Made by a program: the position numbers and the translations under genes
Shown: in pieces, positions 6,710 through 13,471 of the stretch
Numbering within the stretch: the first letter of the stretch is position 1
Layout of the letters: the number at the start of each line of letters is the position of its first letter
The notes under the pieces: generated by a model
Databases searched by the model: none
Told to the model about the DNA's origin: nothing
The model's input: the letters and a program-made list of their open reading frames with translations, nothing else
DNA from: Bacteroidales bacterium
GTDB lineage: Bacteria > Bacteroidota > Bacteroidia > Bacteroidales > Bacteroidaceae
Length of the DNA stretch: 27,976 nucleotides
Direction of reading: 5' to 3'
NCBI GenBank assembly: GCA_004552155.1
Contig: SFPF01000002.1
Coordinates: 1 to 27,976 of the forward strand

Positions 6710-7684
6710 TTAGAACTTGAACTTATACCCTACTTCGAGGACGTGCAGGTTGCCGTTGCTGTCGTCGTCCTGTCCGTCGTCGTAGAGATAGGCAAGCGAG
6801 AGCGTGTGCTGCTTATTGATTTTCCAGTCTAATCCCACGGTGTAGCGCGTCTTTTCGAGCAACATGCCCTCGGAAAGGTTGTTGCTGAACTCCACCGTGA
6901 CGAACGGATCTACGGGACAGTGGGGAATGTTATAGTCGAGGGCAAAGCGCGAGCGCAGATAGTGGCGGCGTTTTTCAGCCTTGTTGTCGGTTTGCCGCTC
7001 AAAGCCCTTGGGGTCGTCGTAGCCGGTATATTCTTCGTAGTATGCCCCTTGAAATTCATGGAGCTTAGCCATTTCCTCCGCCAGCCTCTCTTCGGTGAGC
7101 GGGTACCACGGGCCGTAGCCGGGAAACGAAAGATCGTTTTCATCGCGATAGCGTTGGCGGTAGCGGTCGCGCAAGCATTGCGTGGATTTATACAGAGTGA
7201 ACTGATAGCGTTCGCGCACAGAGAGCGAGAAGCGGCCGAGCGTAAGTTTTGCCGACACGTCGAACCACGCGCGGTGCTTGTTGCGCCAATAGCCGTGGTC
7301 GATGATGGAGTCCACGTTCCAGCCGTTGCGCTCCCCCTCTTTATTGTAATTCTCCTTAATCTTGATGCCCTTGAACTCCTGCGGGTTGCGGTCGCGCAGG
7401 AAGGCATAGCCCGTGCCAAATTTCACGGAAAAGGCATTTTTCTTGCCGCCAAACTTCACGGTCTTAAACGGCTTGTAACTCAGTCCCAGCGACACTCCGT
7501 TACGCGAAATAGCATCAAGATTCTGCTCCGTGCGGAAGTCGTAGCCGAAGTCGGCAGAGAGATGCTTGCAGAGGCTTTTCTCCACCGACACCTCCGTCCA
7601 AAGCCCGAAGTCGTCGCCCGCGCGCAACTGCGGCGTTGCGGCGAAAAAGGCTGATAATAATATGGCAAACTGTCTAAAACGCAT
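6710..7684 (-). CDS. DUF2490-like outer-membrane beta-barrel protein
   Basis: This 324-residue protein has a signal peptide (about residues 1-22, MRFRQFAILLSAFFAATPQLRA) followed by alternating polar/aromatic strands such as LWTEVSVEKSL, LSADFGYDFRTEQN and VSLGLSYKPFKTVKFGG. It ends HVLEVGYKFKF, with a C-terminal phenylalanine as in proteins assembled by the BAM machinery. The pattern matches DUF2490, uncharacterised outer-membrane proteins of Bacteroidetes. A charged insert (about residues 170-235, rich in R, E, Y) makes it longer than many family members. The start overlaps the end of the DUF4956 gene by 11 bases, pointing to translational coupling and a shared process. It could be the outer-membrane exit or anchor of the VTC locus; that is inference. 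Confidence 0.75.
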   Translation of the reverse strand: MRFRQFAILLSAFFAATPQLRAGDDFGLWTEVSVEKSLCKHLSADFGYDFRTEQNLDAISRNGVSLGLSYKPFKTVKFGGKKNAFSVKFGTGYAFLRDRNPQEFKGIKIKENYNKEGERNGWNVDSIIDHGYWRNKHRAWFDVSAKLTLGRFSLSVRERYQFTLYKSTQCLRDRYRQRYRDENDLSFPGYGPWYPLTEERLAEEMAKLHEFQGAYYEEYTGYDDPKGFERQTDNKAEKRRHYLRSRFALDYNIPHCPVDPFVTVEFSNNLSEGMLLEKTRYTVGLDWKINKQHTLSLAYLYDDGQDDDSNGNLHVLEVGYKFKF

Positions 7685-8354
7685 TGTCGGCAGGTATTTT
7701 TAGGATTCGGTCAACAGATTTGATTTTGTGGCTCGGGTCTTTATAGAAGACGCGCAGCATCGTCATATCGGTGAGAAAGTCCACTGCGCCCACGTCCACG
7801 CGCAGGATTTCCAGCCCGAGGCGCTTTTCGAGGTCGGCCACGAGTTCGTCGTAGCGTTCGGGCTTGATGAGGTCGATATTATCATATTTCACAAACTTGC
7901 AGCCCTCGCGGTAGGCCGAGAGGAAATTCTCCGACACCCATACCACCACAACAAACAGCGCGTTGATGATGAGCCGCCCTAGGAAATTCAGTTCGTCCAC
8001 CTTCCCGTTGAGCACCGAAAGCGCCACGAGGAAGAAGAGGTAAGTCATTTCGCGGATAGGCACGCTCTCCGTGCGGTAGCGGATAATGCCGAATATGGCG
8101 AAGAGCCCTAAGGCTGCGCCGATGCCCATGTCGCTGCTGCCTTTGAGCAGCACGCTGATGAGCATGAAGATGCTCACCGCAAGCATCAGGAAGGTGAAGT
8201 AATAGTCGCGCCTGTGCCCTTTGGGGTAATAAAAGAAATGTACGATGATCCAAACGACTACGAGGTTCATGATGAAACTCATGCACATATGGGCGATGTC
8301 GGGAGTGAAAGCAAAGTTACTTGCGCTGAAAAAATCGGCGAAAAAGTTGTTCAT
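7674..8354 (-). CDS. DUF4956 inner-membrane protein
   Basis: This 226-residue protein has about five hydrophobic segments (near residues 22-42, 52-71, 77-92, 103-117, 124-141) and a soluble C-terminal domain of about 80 residues. The segment GIGAALGLFAIFGIIRYRTE, followed by SVPIREMTYLFFLVALSVL, is the conserved core of DUF4956. Members are repeatedly found next to VTC-domain proteins, and often near CotH-like kinases and PF14262 proteins. This context supports a membrane partner for the VTC enzyme, perhaps channel or scaffold. It is preceded by the VTC gene (98-bp gap with an octamer array) and overlaps the DUF2490 gene. The biochemical role is unknown. Confidence 0.88.
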   Translation of the reverse strand: MNNFFADFFSASNFAFTPDIAHMCMSFIMNLVVVWIIVHFFYYPKGHRRDYYFTFLMLAVSIFMLISVLLKGSSDMGIGAALGLFAIFGIIRYRTESVPIREMTYLFFLVALSVLNGKVDELNFLGRLIINALFVVVVWVSENFLSAYREGCKFVKYDNIDLIKPERYDELVADLEKRLGLEILRVDVGAVDFLTDMTMLRVFYKDPSHKIKSVDRILKIPADNAF

Positions 8355-8422
8355 GGCATTAAATGGAAAGATAAGGTTTTGTTTGTAAAGTTATGATTTT
8401 GTGATGGTCTTCGCTATGTATT

Positions 8423-8446
8423 AGTAGACGAGTAGACAAGTTTACT
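8423..8446. repeat. 8-bp-period array between the VTC and DUF4956 genes
   Basis: The units AGTAGACG, AGTAGACA and AGTTTACT fill part of the spacer just after the VTC stop codon. Same family as the arrays around the cyd genes. Confidence 0.75.
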
Positions 8447-8452
8447 CACTCT

Positions 8453-9235
8453 TTATTGTGCCCCGCGTTCCAAAATCTTATTGATCTTTATGATGCGCTT
8501 CTTGAAGCGGTTCACACGGACGCGGTCGTTGGTGAGTGCCGTGCCGATGCAGTATTTGCTGAACCCCGAAGGCTTGATGCGCAACTCACGGAGCATGGGC
8601 AGAATGGGCGAAGGCACGCGGCCGTCGCGCTTGAGCTCTATGATGGCGATGTTGTCCATATCCTGCTCCGCCTGCGTTTCATAGTTGAAGAATTGCAGAT
8701 CGAAGTCAATGGTCAGGCGTTCCGTCTTGTCGTAGTTCACGAGCGTGATGCGGTTGAAGCGGTTGCCGAGGGCGGGCACGATGTCGGCGAAGGTGTAGCC
8801 CGTGAGTTTCGTGAGAAACTCCTCGCCGGCATGTTCCTTGATCACGGCCTCGAGGGAGGGCACAGCCACGCGCTTCTTGGCGGTCTTGCCGTGGTTGTCC
8901 TTCTTCTTTACTTCGAGGAAGGTGTGGTTAGAGTCGAGATAGGTGCGCACCCTCACCTTGGTGCGCGGCCTGTGCCCGCACTGATGCGTGCGGAACATGA
9001 CGTGCTCCTCGGGGTCTTCCCAATATGTGGTTTGATAGGGGCTGTAAGGGTGTCCGCCCGTATTTTGCGCGAAATAACTGCCGCAAGCCATTTGCAGCAG
9101 TTTCTTGAGCGTTTCCACGTTGGTGACGAACTTCGTGTCCATTCTGTTCATCAGTCTGATGGACGACATTTCGTCGAGCGTGATGGGCGGCATATCCTTC
9201 ACAATCCCTGCCAATTCCTCTGCGTGCTTTTCCAT
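8453..9235 (-). CDS. VTC-domain (polyphosphate polymerase-like) protein
   Basis: This 260-residue soluble protein has the charged tunnel motifs of the VTC family: LMNRMDTKFV (K35), KVRVRTYLD (R95, R97), FLEVKKKDNHGKTAKKR (E108, K110), RLTIDFDLQF (R173, D177, D179), IIELKRDG (E200, K202) and PSGFSKYCIG (K227). In yeast Vtc4 the equivalent basic residues bind phosphate chains and ATP, and acidic residues bind metal, to make polyphosphate. The start at 9235 (MEKHAEELAG) is chosen because the family core begins soon after. A start at M15 (9193) is also possible. The promoter at 9244-9275 lies directly upstream. As first gene of the locus it probably makes or binds polyphosphate or a related phosphorylated polymer; the substrate is not proven. 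Confidence 0.88.
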   Translation of the reverse strand: MEKHAEELAGIVKDMPPITLDEMSSIRLMNRMDTKFVTNVETLKKLLQMACGSYFAQNTGGHPYSPYQTTYWEDPEEHVMFRTHQCGHRPRTKVRVRTYLDSNHTFLEVKKKDNHGKTAKKRVAVPSLEAVIKEHAGEEFLTKLTGYTFADIVPALGNRFNRITLVNYDKTERLTIDFDLQFFNYETQAEQDMDNIAIIELKRDGRVPSPILPMLRELRIKPSGFSKYCIGTALTNDRVRVNRFKKRIIKINKILERGAQ

Positions 9236-9243
9236 AACACGGG

Positions 9244-9275
9244 CAAATGTAGGGAATAAAACCAAGGTTTGCAAA
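9244..9275 (-). promoter_or_regulatory. Strong Bacteroidetes promoter of the VTC locus
   Basis: On the minus strand, TTTG (9275-9272), 20 bases, then TACATTTG (9251-9244), which fits the primary sigma factor consensus closely. Transcription should start near 9239, only a few bases from the ATG at 9235. The mRNA would be almost leaderless unless the start at 9193 is used. Confidence 0.75.
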
Positions 9276-9606
9276 CTTTTCGTTACAATTTTGTAACATC
9301 GCGCCGCCATTCTCCCGTTTCCCGCTCCTATGGAGGGCGTATTTCGATGCTCGGTGCAGGATTGGCGGGCGGGAAACAACGCGCCCCCGCGCCGCTTCTG
9401 TTTCTTAATTGAAGAAAGGCAAAACTTGTTAATGCCGTCTGCGCTTTCTGCGCAGAGAGTGAATGGCGCGTTTGCAATCGTTAAGGCTATGCGGCGTGAA
9501 AGTTTAGGAATAATTAAGGAAAGAAGAATTCGCTCCTTGAAAATTTCTGCGAAAAACAAGGAGGTGTTCACTATAAAGCACATCGGAAAAATTATAAAGG
9601 AGCAAA

Positions 9607-9675
9607 TTTTCACGGAGTTGCTTATAATTTTCACGATCCTATAAGATAAATTTTCACGCTCATATAGGATAGTTT
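9607..9675. repeat. Array of TTTTCACG units with 21-23 bp period
   Basis: TTTTCACG recurs at 9607, 9628 and 9651, each followed by a partly conserved TAT/GAT segment. The reverse complement of the right half (around ACTATCCTATATGAGCG) closely matches 27858-27880, in the other intergenic array near the window end. Confidence 0.65.
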
Positions 9676-9680
9676 GCCCA

Positions 9681-9724
9681 AAAAACGCAGAAAGAGGAAA
9701 AGCCCGCGCTCTTCCTCTTTCTGC
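9681..9724 (-). terminator. Minus-strand hairpin with T run
   Basis: A 13-bp stem (GCAGAAAGAGGAA at 9687-9699 with TTCCTCTTTCTGC at 9712-9724) is followed, on the minus strand, by GTTTTTTGGGC. This is a good rho-independent terminator for transcripts running towards the VTC gene. No protein gene ends here. Confidence 0.6.
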
Positions 9725-9729
9725 TAAGG

Positions 9730-9761
9730 CAAAGATATGCTTTTCCCTCCATTCCGCCAAA
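9730..9761 (-). promoter_or_regulatory. Promoter-like site reading into the 9681-9724 hairpin
   Basis: On the minus strand, TTTG (9761-9758), exactly 20 bases, then TATCTTTG (9737-9730). Transcription would begin about where the hairpin starts. The product would be a transcript of about 40 bases made mostly of the hairpin, or a read-through leader for the VTC locus. Confidence 0.4.
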
Positions 9762-9928
9762 ACGAGCCAAATCGTGCCACGCACTGGCACAAGCCTGGCG
9801 ATAAGATAACGGTAAAGATATTGCGGTTGGTGGCCCGACGCGCAGGTTTTTTGTAGCGTTTATTACATTTTTTGCCGTGAAAAGCAAAAGCGAGGGCGTT
9901 TTGCTGCGCATTATCCAACGATTATTCA

Positions 9929-9936
9929 TAAATTTG
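9929..9936 (+). promoter_or_regulatory. Possible promoter -7 element of the glycan cluster
   Basis: TAAATTTG matches TAnnTTTG about 65 bases before the ATG at 10003. The nearest upstream TTTTG ends at 9903, about 25 bases away, which is rather far. It is the best candidate for starting transcription of the plus-strand cluster. Confidence 0.45.
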
Positions 9937-10002
9937 CAGAATAGCACATGGACTCTCATAAAAAAGAGTCTATTGTGTCATTTGCAACATAAACCTAATA
10001 GA

Positions 10003-10995
10003 ATGAAAGACGCGCAACCCTTAGTTAGCATCATTCTGCCCAATTACAATCACGAGCGGTATCTAAAAGCGAGAGTAGAGTCGCTACTTGCACAGACTTT
10101 CGACGATTATGAGTTGATATTTCTCGACGATGCTTCGACGGATAGAAGTGTAGAATACTTGGCAGAGATGGCGCAACGCCTGCCGCAAGCTACGCTTCAT
10201 GTAAACAGCCACAATTCCGGTAGCCCGTTCTCACAATGGTATAAAGGGCTCAAAATGGCTCGCGGTAAATGGGTGTGGATTGCCGAGTCAGACGATATCG
10301 CATCTCCATTTTTCCTCGATCATTGCCTTTCTGCAGTACAGGGTACGTCAGCTGTCGCTTGCTTTGCAGCATCTAATGGAATTGATGGGGAGGGATGCAG
10401 ATTGTCCAGTGACATCAATTATTGGTGCAAGTATAGGGATTATGCGCAAACAACGCCCCGGTTCTTCAACGGAATGGAGTACGCCGAGCACAAACTGTTC
10501 TGGCATTGCACGATTATGAATGCAAGTGCTGTTATCTTTTCCAGAGAAGCGGCAATGCGTTGCGATTGGCAATCCATAACGGGAATGCGCTATGCAGGCG
10601 ATTGGCTCTTTTGGTCGCAAATGTGCAAGCAGGGCGACATTGTGGAGCTTTATGAGTACCTCAACTTTTTTCGCCTGCACATGGGGAGCGTCACGCAAAA
10701 GGGAAAAGCAGATAAACGAGCATTGTTTGAGGATATTGACGTTGTTAAGTATATCATGGACAGCGTGCTGCATATGAGTTCTTATAAGATTGGTTTGCGG
10801 CGTGGACTGCTTTGGCGAAAGATTAAGAATTCGCATCTTCCCGAACCCGCAATGCGGCAATGCCGCGAACGGCTTTCTGTAGAATTACATGGTAGCAAAA
10901 GAGATTATTGGCGGTTGTCGCTCAATCGTTATTTAAGATATGTGTGCCCATGGCTTTGTACATTGGAAAGAGACCGGGCCTATAAGGGTGTATAA
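10003..10995 (+). CDS. Family 2 glycosyltransferase
   Basis: This 330-residue protein has the GT-A fold of GT2. It opens with LVSIILPNYNHERYLKARVE, then LIFLDDASTDRS, and has the nucleotide-sugar/metal site WIAESDDIASPFF. The ATG at 10003 (MKDAQPLVSIILPNYN) is the family start; an upstream in-frame extension from 9877 is rich in K/L and unlike the family. It transfers a sugar from a nucleotide donor to a growing glycan at the inner face of the membrane; the sugar cannot be told. It is the first gene of the plus-strand cluster and visibly more AT-rich than the genes after it, a possible sign of separate origin. Confidence 0.88.
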   Translation: MKDAQPLVSIILPNYNHERYLKARVESLLAQTFDDYELIFLDDASTDRSVEYLAEMAQRLPQATLHVNSHNSGSPFSQWYKGLKMARGKWVWIAESDDIASPFFLDHCLSAVQGTSAVACFAASNGIDGEGCRLSSDINYWCKYRDYAQTTPRFFNGMEYAEHKLFWHCTIMNASAVIFSREAAMRCDWQSITGMRYAGDWLFWSQMCKQGDIVELYEYLNFFRLHMGSVTQKGKADKRALFEDIDVVKYIMDSVLHMSSYKIGLRRGLLWRKIKNSHLPEPAMRQCRERLSVELHGSKRDYWRLSLNRYLRYVCPWLCTLERDRAYKGV

Positions 10996-11035
10996 ACATT
11001 TTACAAATAGTATTAATATTGACCGCAATAAACCG

Positions 11036-12696
11036 ATGTTGCAAAAAGACCGTTATAATAGTTATAAAAAAACGCTGTGGGTGCTGGCGCTTTTCTGCAT
11101 CGCGGCCTTTTTCCTCTTTCTCGGCAGTGCGCTTTTCAACACGCGCGGCGAACCGCGCGAGGCGATCGTGGCGGTTTCGATGCTCGACAATGGCGATTGG
11201 ATCTTGCCCGTAAACAACGGCACGGAAATCGCCTTCAAGCCGCCCTTGCTGCACTGGTGCATCGCCGCCGCCTCCACGCTGACGGGCGCGGTGACGGAAT
11301 ATACCTCGCGACTGCCGTCGGCCCTCTCGCTCTGCCTGATGACGCTCTGCCTGTTTGCCTTTTTTGCCAAACGAAGCGGCGAGCGCGCGGCACTGCTCAC
11401 GGCACTCATCACCCTCACAAACTTTGAAGTACACCGCGCCGGCTATGCCTGCCGTGTAGACATGCTGCTCGCCGCGCTTATGGTGCTGGCGCTGCTGGCG
11501 CTCTATCGCTGGTGGGAGCAGGGGCTGCGCGGCGTGCCCTGGGGCGCGGCGGCGTGCCTTGCCGGGGCGGCCTTGGCCAAAGGACCTGTGGGCGTGCTGC
11601 TGCCCTGCGCCTGCGCCGGGCTGTTCTATCTGCTGCGCGGCGTGCGGCTGTGGAGTGCGGTGTGGCGGCTCACGCTCGTGGCATTGGCGGCACTGCTGCC
11701 CCTTGCAGCGTGGTACTGCGCCGCCTATATGCAACCCCACGGCGGCGAGCGGTTTCTGCAACTCATTTATGAAGAGAACGTGCTGCGCCTGATAGGCAAG
11801 ATGACCTACGCGTCGCACATCAACCCCTGGTGGTACAACGTGCAGACCATTCTGACCGGCATGTTGCCCTACACCTTGCTGCTGCTCATCGCGCCGTTCT
11901 TCATCAGGCGCGGCAAAAGCGCAGGCGAGGCAAAGGAAAATTCATCGCTCTGGCAAAAAGTAAAGGCATATTATAAACAGATGTCCGCCGTGCGCCTGTA
12001 TGCAGCGACGTGCGTGGCGGTTATCTTCGTGTTCTACTGCATTCCGGCGAGCAAGCGCAGCACCTACCTGCTGCCGCTCTATCCCTTCCTGTCGTATTTC
12101 GTGGCGGAGGGCATCCTGTGGCTCGCGCAAAAGCGGGCGGGCGCGGTGCGCGCATTCTGCGGCATTGTGGCTGCGCTCGGCATTGTGCTCACCCTATTAT
12201 ATATATGTGTACTGGCGGGACTTGTGCCCGAGAACATTGCGGCACACGGCCGCCATGCCGACCAAAACATGGCCTTATTCCGCGCCTTGCAGCAGCCGGC
12301 CTGGTGGCAGATGGCGGTCATCGCGCGTACCAGCCGCTCGTGCTCAACGCCAAGTCGGACAAACGGGTGGCAGAGCACATCGCGCTGCTTGCGCCCGAGG
12401 GCACCATCTATTCCTATCGCACGGACGTGCTCCTCGCCAACCGCACGCACCCCTTCACCGTGAATTTCTATATCCACGACCGCATCATTCCCATTGACTG
12501 CGCTCCGCAAGCACCCGCGCAGGGCTGGCTCCTGACGGGCAACGAAGAGATAGAGGAATTTAAGAAGGCATATCCCCAATATGCTCCGACGCTCGTGTAC
12601 GACAGCCGCCACCGCAGCTGCGACGACAAGAAATTTCTCAAATTGTATCGGTTTGAGAAGAGGGTAGGGGCGTTTTGCAAAACGCCCGCAAAGTAA
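11036..12696 (+). pseudogene. GT39/ArnT-like lipid-linked glycosyltransferase, frameshifted
   Basis: An N-terminal membrane helix (LWVLALFCIAAFFLFLGS) is followed by FNTRGEPREAIVAVSMLDNG, the first periplasmic loop carrying the acidic catalytic residue of the ArnT/PMT superfamily, then HWCIAAAS and about ten hydrophobic segments. These enzymes move a sugar from a polyprenyl-phosphate donor to lipid A or protein in the periplasm. At about 12310-12330, after WWQMAVIA, the frame changes and the expected C-terminal domain (YQPLVLNAKSDKRVAEHIAL ... FLKLYRFEKR) continues in another frame to 12696. A stretch that probably included the last membrane helix seems to be missing. The final residues (VGAFCKTPAK) and the stop are encoded by an intergenic hairpin repeat, so the natural end was probably overwritten by it. 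Start at 11036. Confidence 0.85.
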
Positions 12697-12704
12697 ACGA
12701 GTAG
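12664..12704. repeat. GTAGGGGCGTTTT hairpin repeat supplying a stop codon
   Basis: GTAGGGGCGTTTTGC with AAAACGCCCGC forms a tight stem and is followed by AAAGTAAACGAGTAG, which joins this family to the octamer family. The repeat encodes the last residues and the TAA of the GT39 gene and ends just before the next ATG at 12714. Confidence 0.8.
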
Positions 12705-12713
12705 AAGAAGACT

Positions 12714-13433
12714 ATGAACAACCTGCACATCATAACGCCCGTCAAGGACTCCATAGAAAGCACGCTGCAAACGCTCCGCGCCATCTGCGCGAGCGACCTG
12801 CCGGGCGCGGCGCACTCGCTCACCGTGTACAACGATTTCTCCACGCCCGAGAACACGGCGCGGCTCGCGGCGGCGGCAAAGGAAATGGGTTTCACGCTCG
12901 TGAACCTCGCCGACCTCACCGACCACCCCTCGCCCAACTATCTGCTCGTGCTGCAAACGGCGAGCCGCAAAGCCCTCGAAGCCGGGGCAGACCTGATAAT
13001 CGTGGAGAGCGACGTGACCGTAGCCCCCGATACATTGCGCCGCCTGCATGAGGCGGCGGATGCCCGCCCCGACTGCGGCATCATGGCGGCGGTGACGGTG
13101 GACGACGGGGGCGCGGTGAACTATCCCTACCTTTATGCCAAGGGATATGCCAAGGGCATCGCGCCCTGCAAGAAGCATTGCAGTTTCTGCTGCTCGCTGC
13201 TCTCGCACGAACTCCTGCGCCGCTTCGATTTCGGCAGCCTCAATCCCGAGAAAAACTGGTACGACGTGACGATTTCGCACGCCGCCCCCGCCCTCGGATT
13301 GCAAAACTACCTTGCCACGGACATTCCTGTAGTGCACCGCCCGCACCAGAGCCGCCCGTGGAAGCAACTCAAATATACCAACCCCCTGAAATACTATTGG
13401 AAAAAGTTTACGAAGGGATTGGATAAAATATAG
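12714..13433 (+). CDS. GT2-like glycosyltransferase
   Basis: This 239-residue protein starts MNNLHIITPVKDSIESTLQT and has a nucleotide-sugar fold: SLTVYNDFSTPENTARL in the place of the usual DDxSxD, and LIIVESDVTVAPDTLRRL in the place of the DxD. VPVVHRPHQSRPW-like sequence near the end is typical of short Bacteroidetes LPS-cluster transferases. The motifs are variants (NDFST, ESDV), so donor and acceptor are not predictable. It sits 17 bases after the GT39 gene and is followed by another copy of the hairpin repeat, immediately after its TAG. Confidence 0.75.
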   Translation: MNNLHIITPVKDSIESTLQTLRAICASDLPGAAHSLTVYNDFSTPENTARLAAAAKEMGFTLVNLADLTDHPSPNYLLVLQTASRKALEAGADLIIVESDVTVAPDTLRRLHEAADARPDCGIMAAVTVDDGGAVNYPYLYAKGYAKGIAPCKKHCSFCCSLLSHELLRRFDFGSLNPEKNWYDVTISHAAPALGLQNYLATDIPVVHRPHQSRPWKQLKYTNPLKYYWKKFTKGLDKI

Positions 13434-13460
13434 TAGGGGCGTTTTCAAAACGCCCGCCCG
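13433..13460. repeat. GTAGGGGCGTTTT hairpin repeat between two glycosyltransferase genes
   Basis: GTAGGGGCGTTTT and AAAACGCCC pair directly. The repeat starts at the last base of the upstream stop codon and nearly fills the 38-bp spacer. It may reduce read-through within the cluster. Confidence 0.75.
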
Positions 13461-13471
13461 GCAAACAGAAG

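Larger units (their letters stand above)
9236..10002. other. Divergent intergenic region between the VTC locus and the glycan cluster
   Basis: About 770 bp with no convincing gene. Open frames at 9330-9644 (+) and 9660-9959 (-) resemble no known protein and run through regulatory-looking DNA. The region holds the VTC promoter (9244-9275), a repeat array of 21-23 bp period (9607-9675), a minus-strand hairpin with a T run (9681-9724), a second minus-strand promoter-like site (9730-9761) and a plus-strand -7 element (9929-9936). Confidence 0.6.

Noticed and set aside
9330..9644. Open frame in the divergent intergenic region
   Set aside because: No domain or signal peptide, poor codon pattern, and it overlaps the repeat array.
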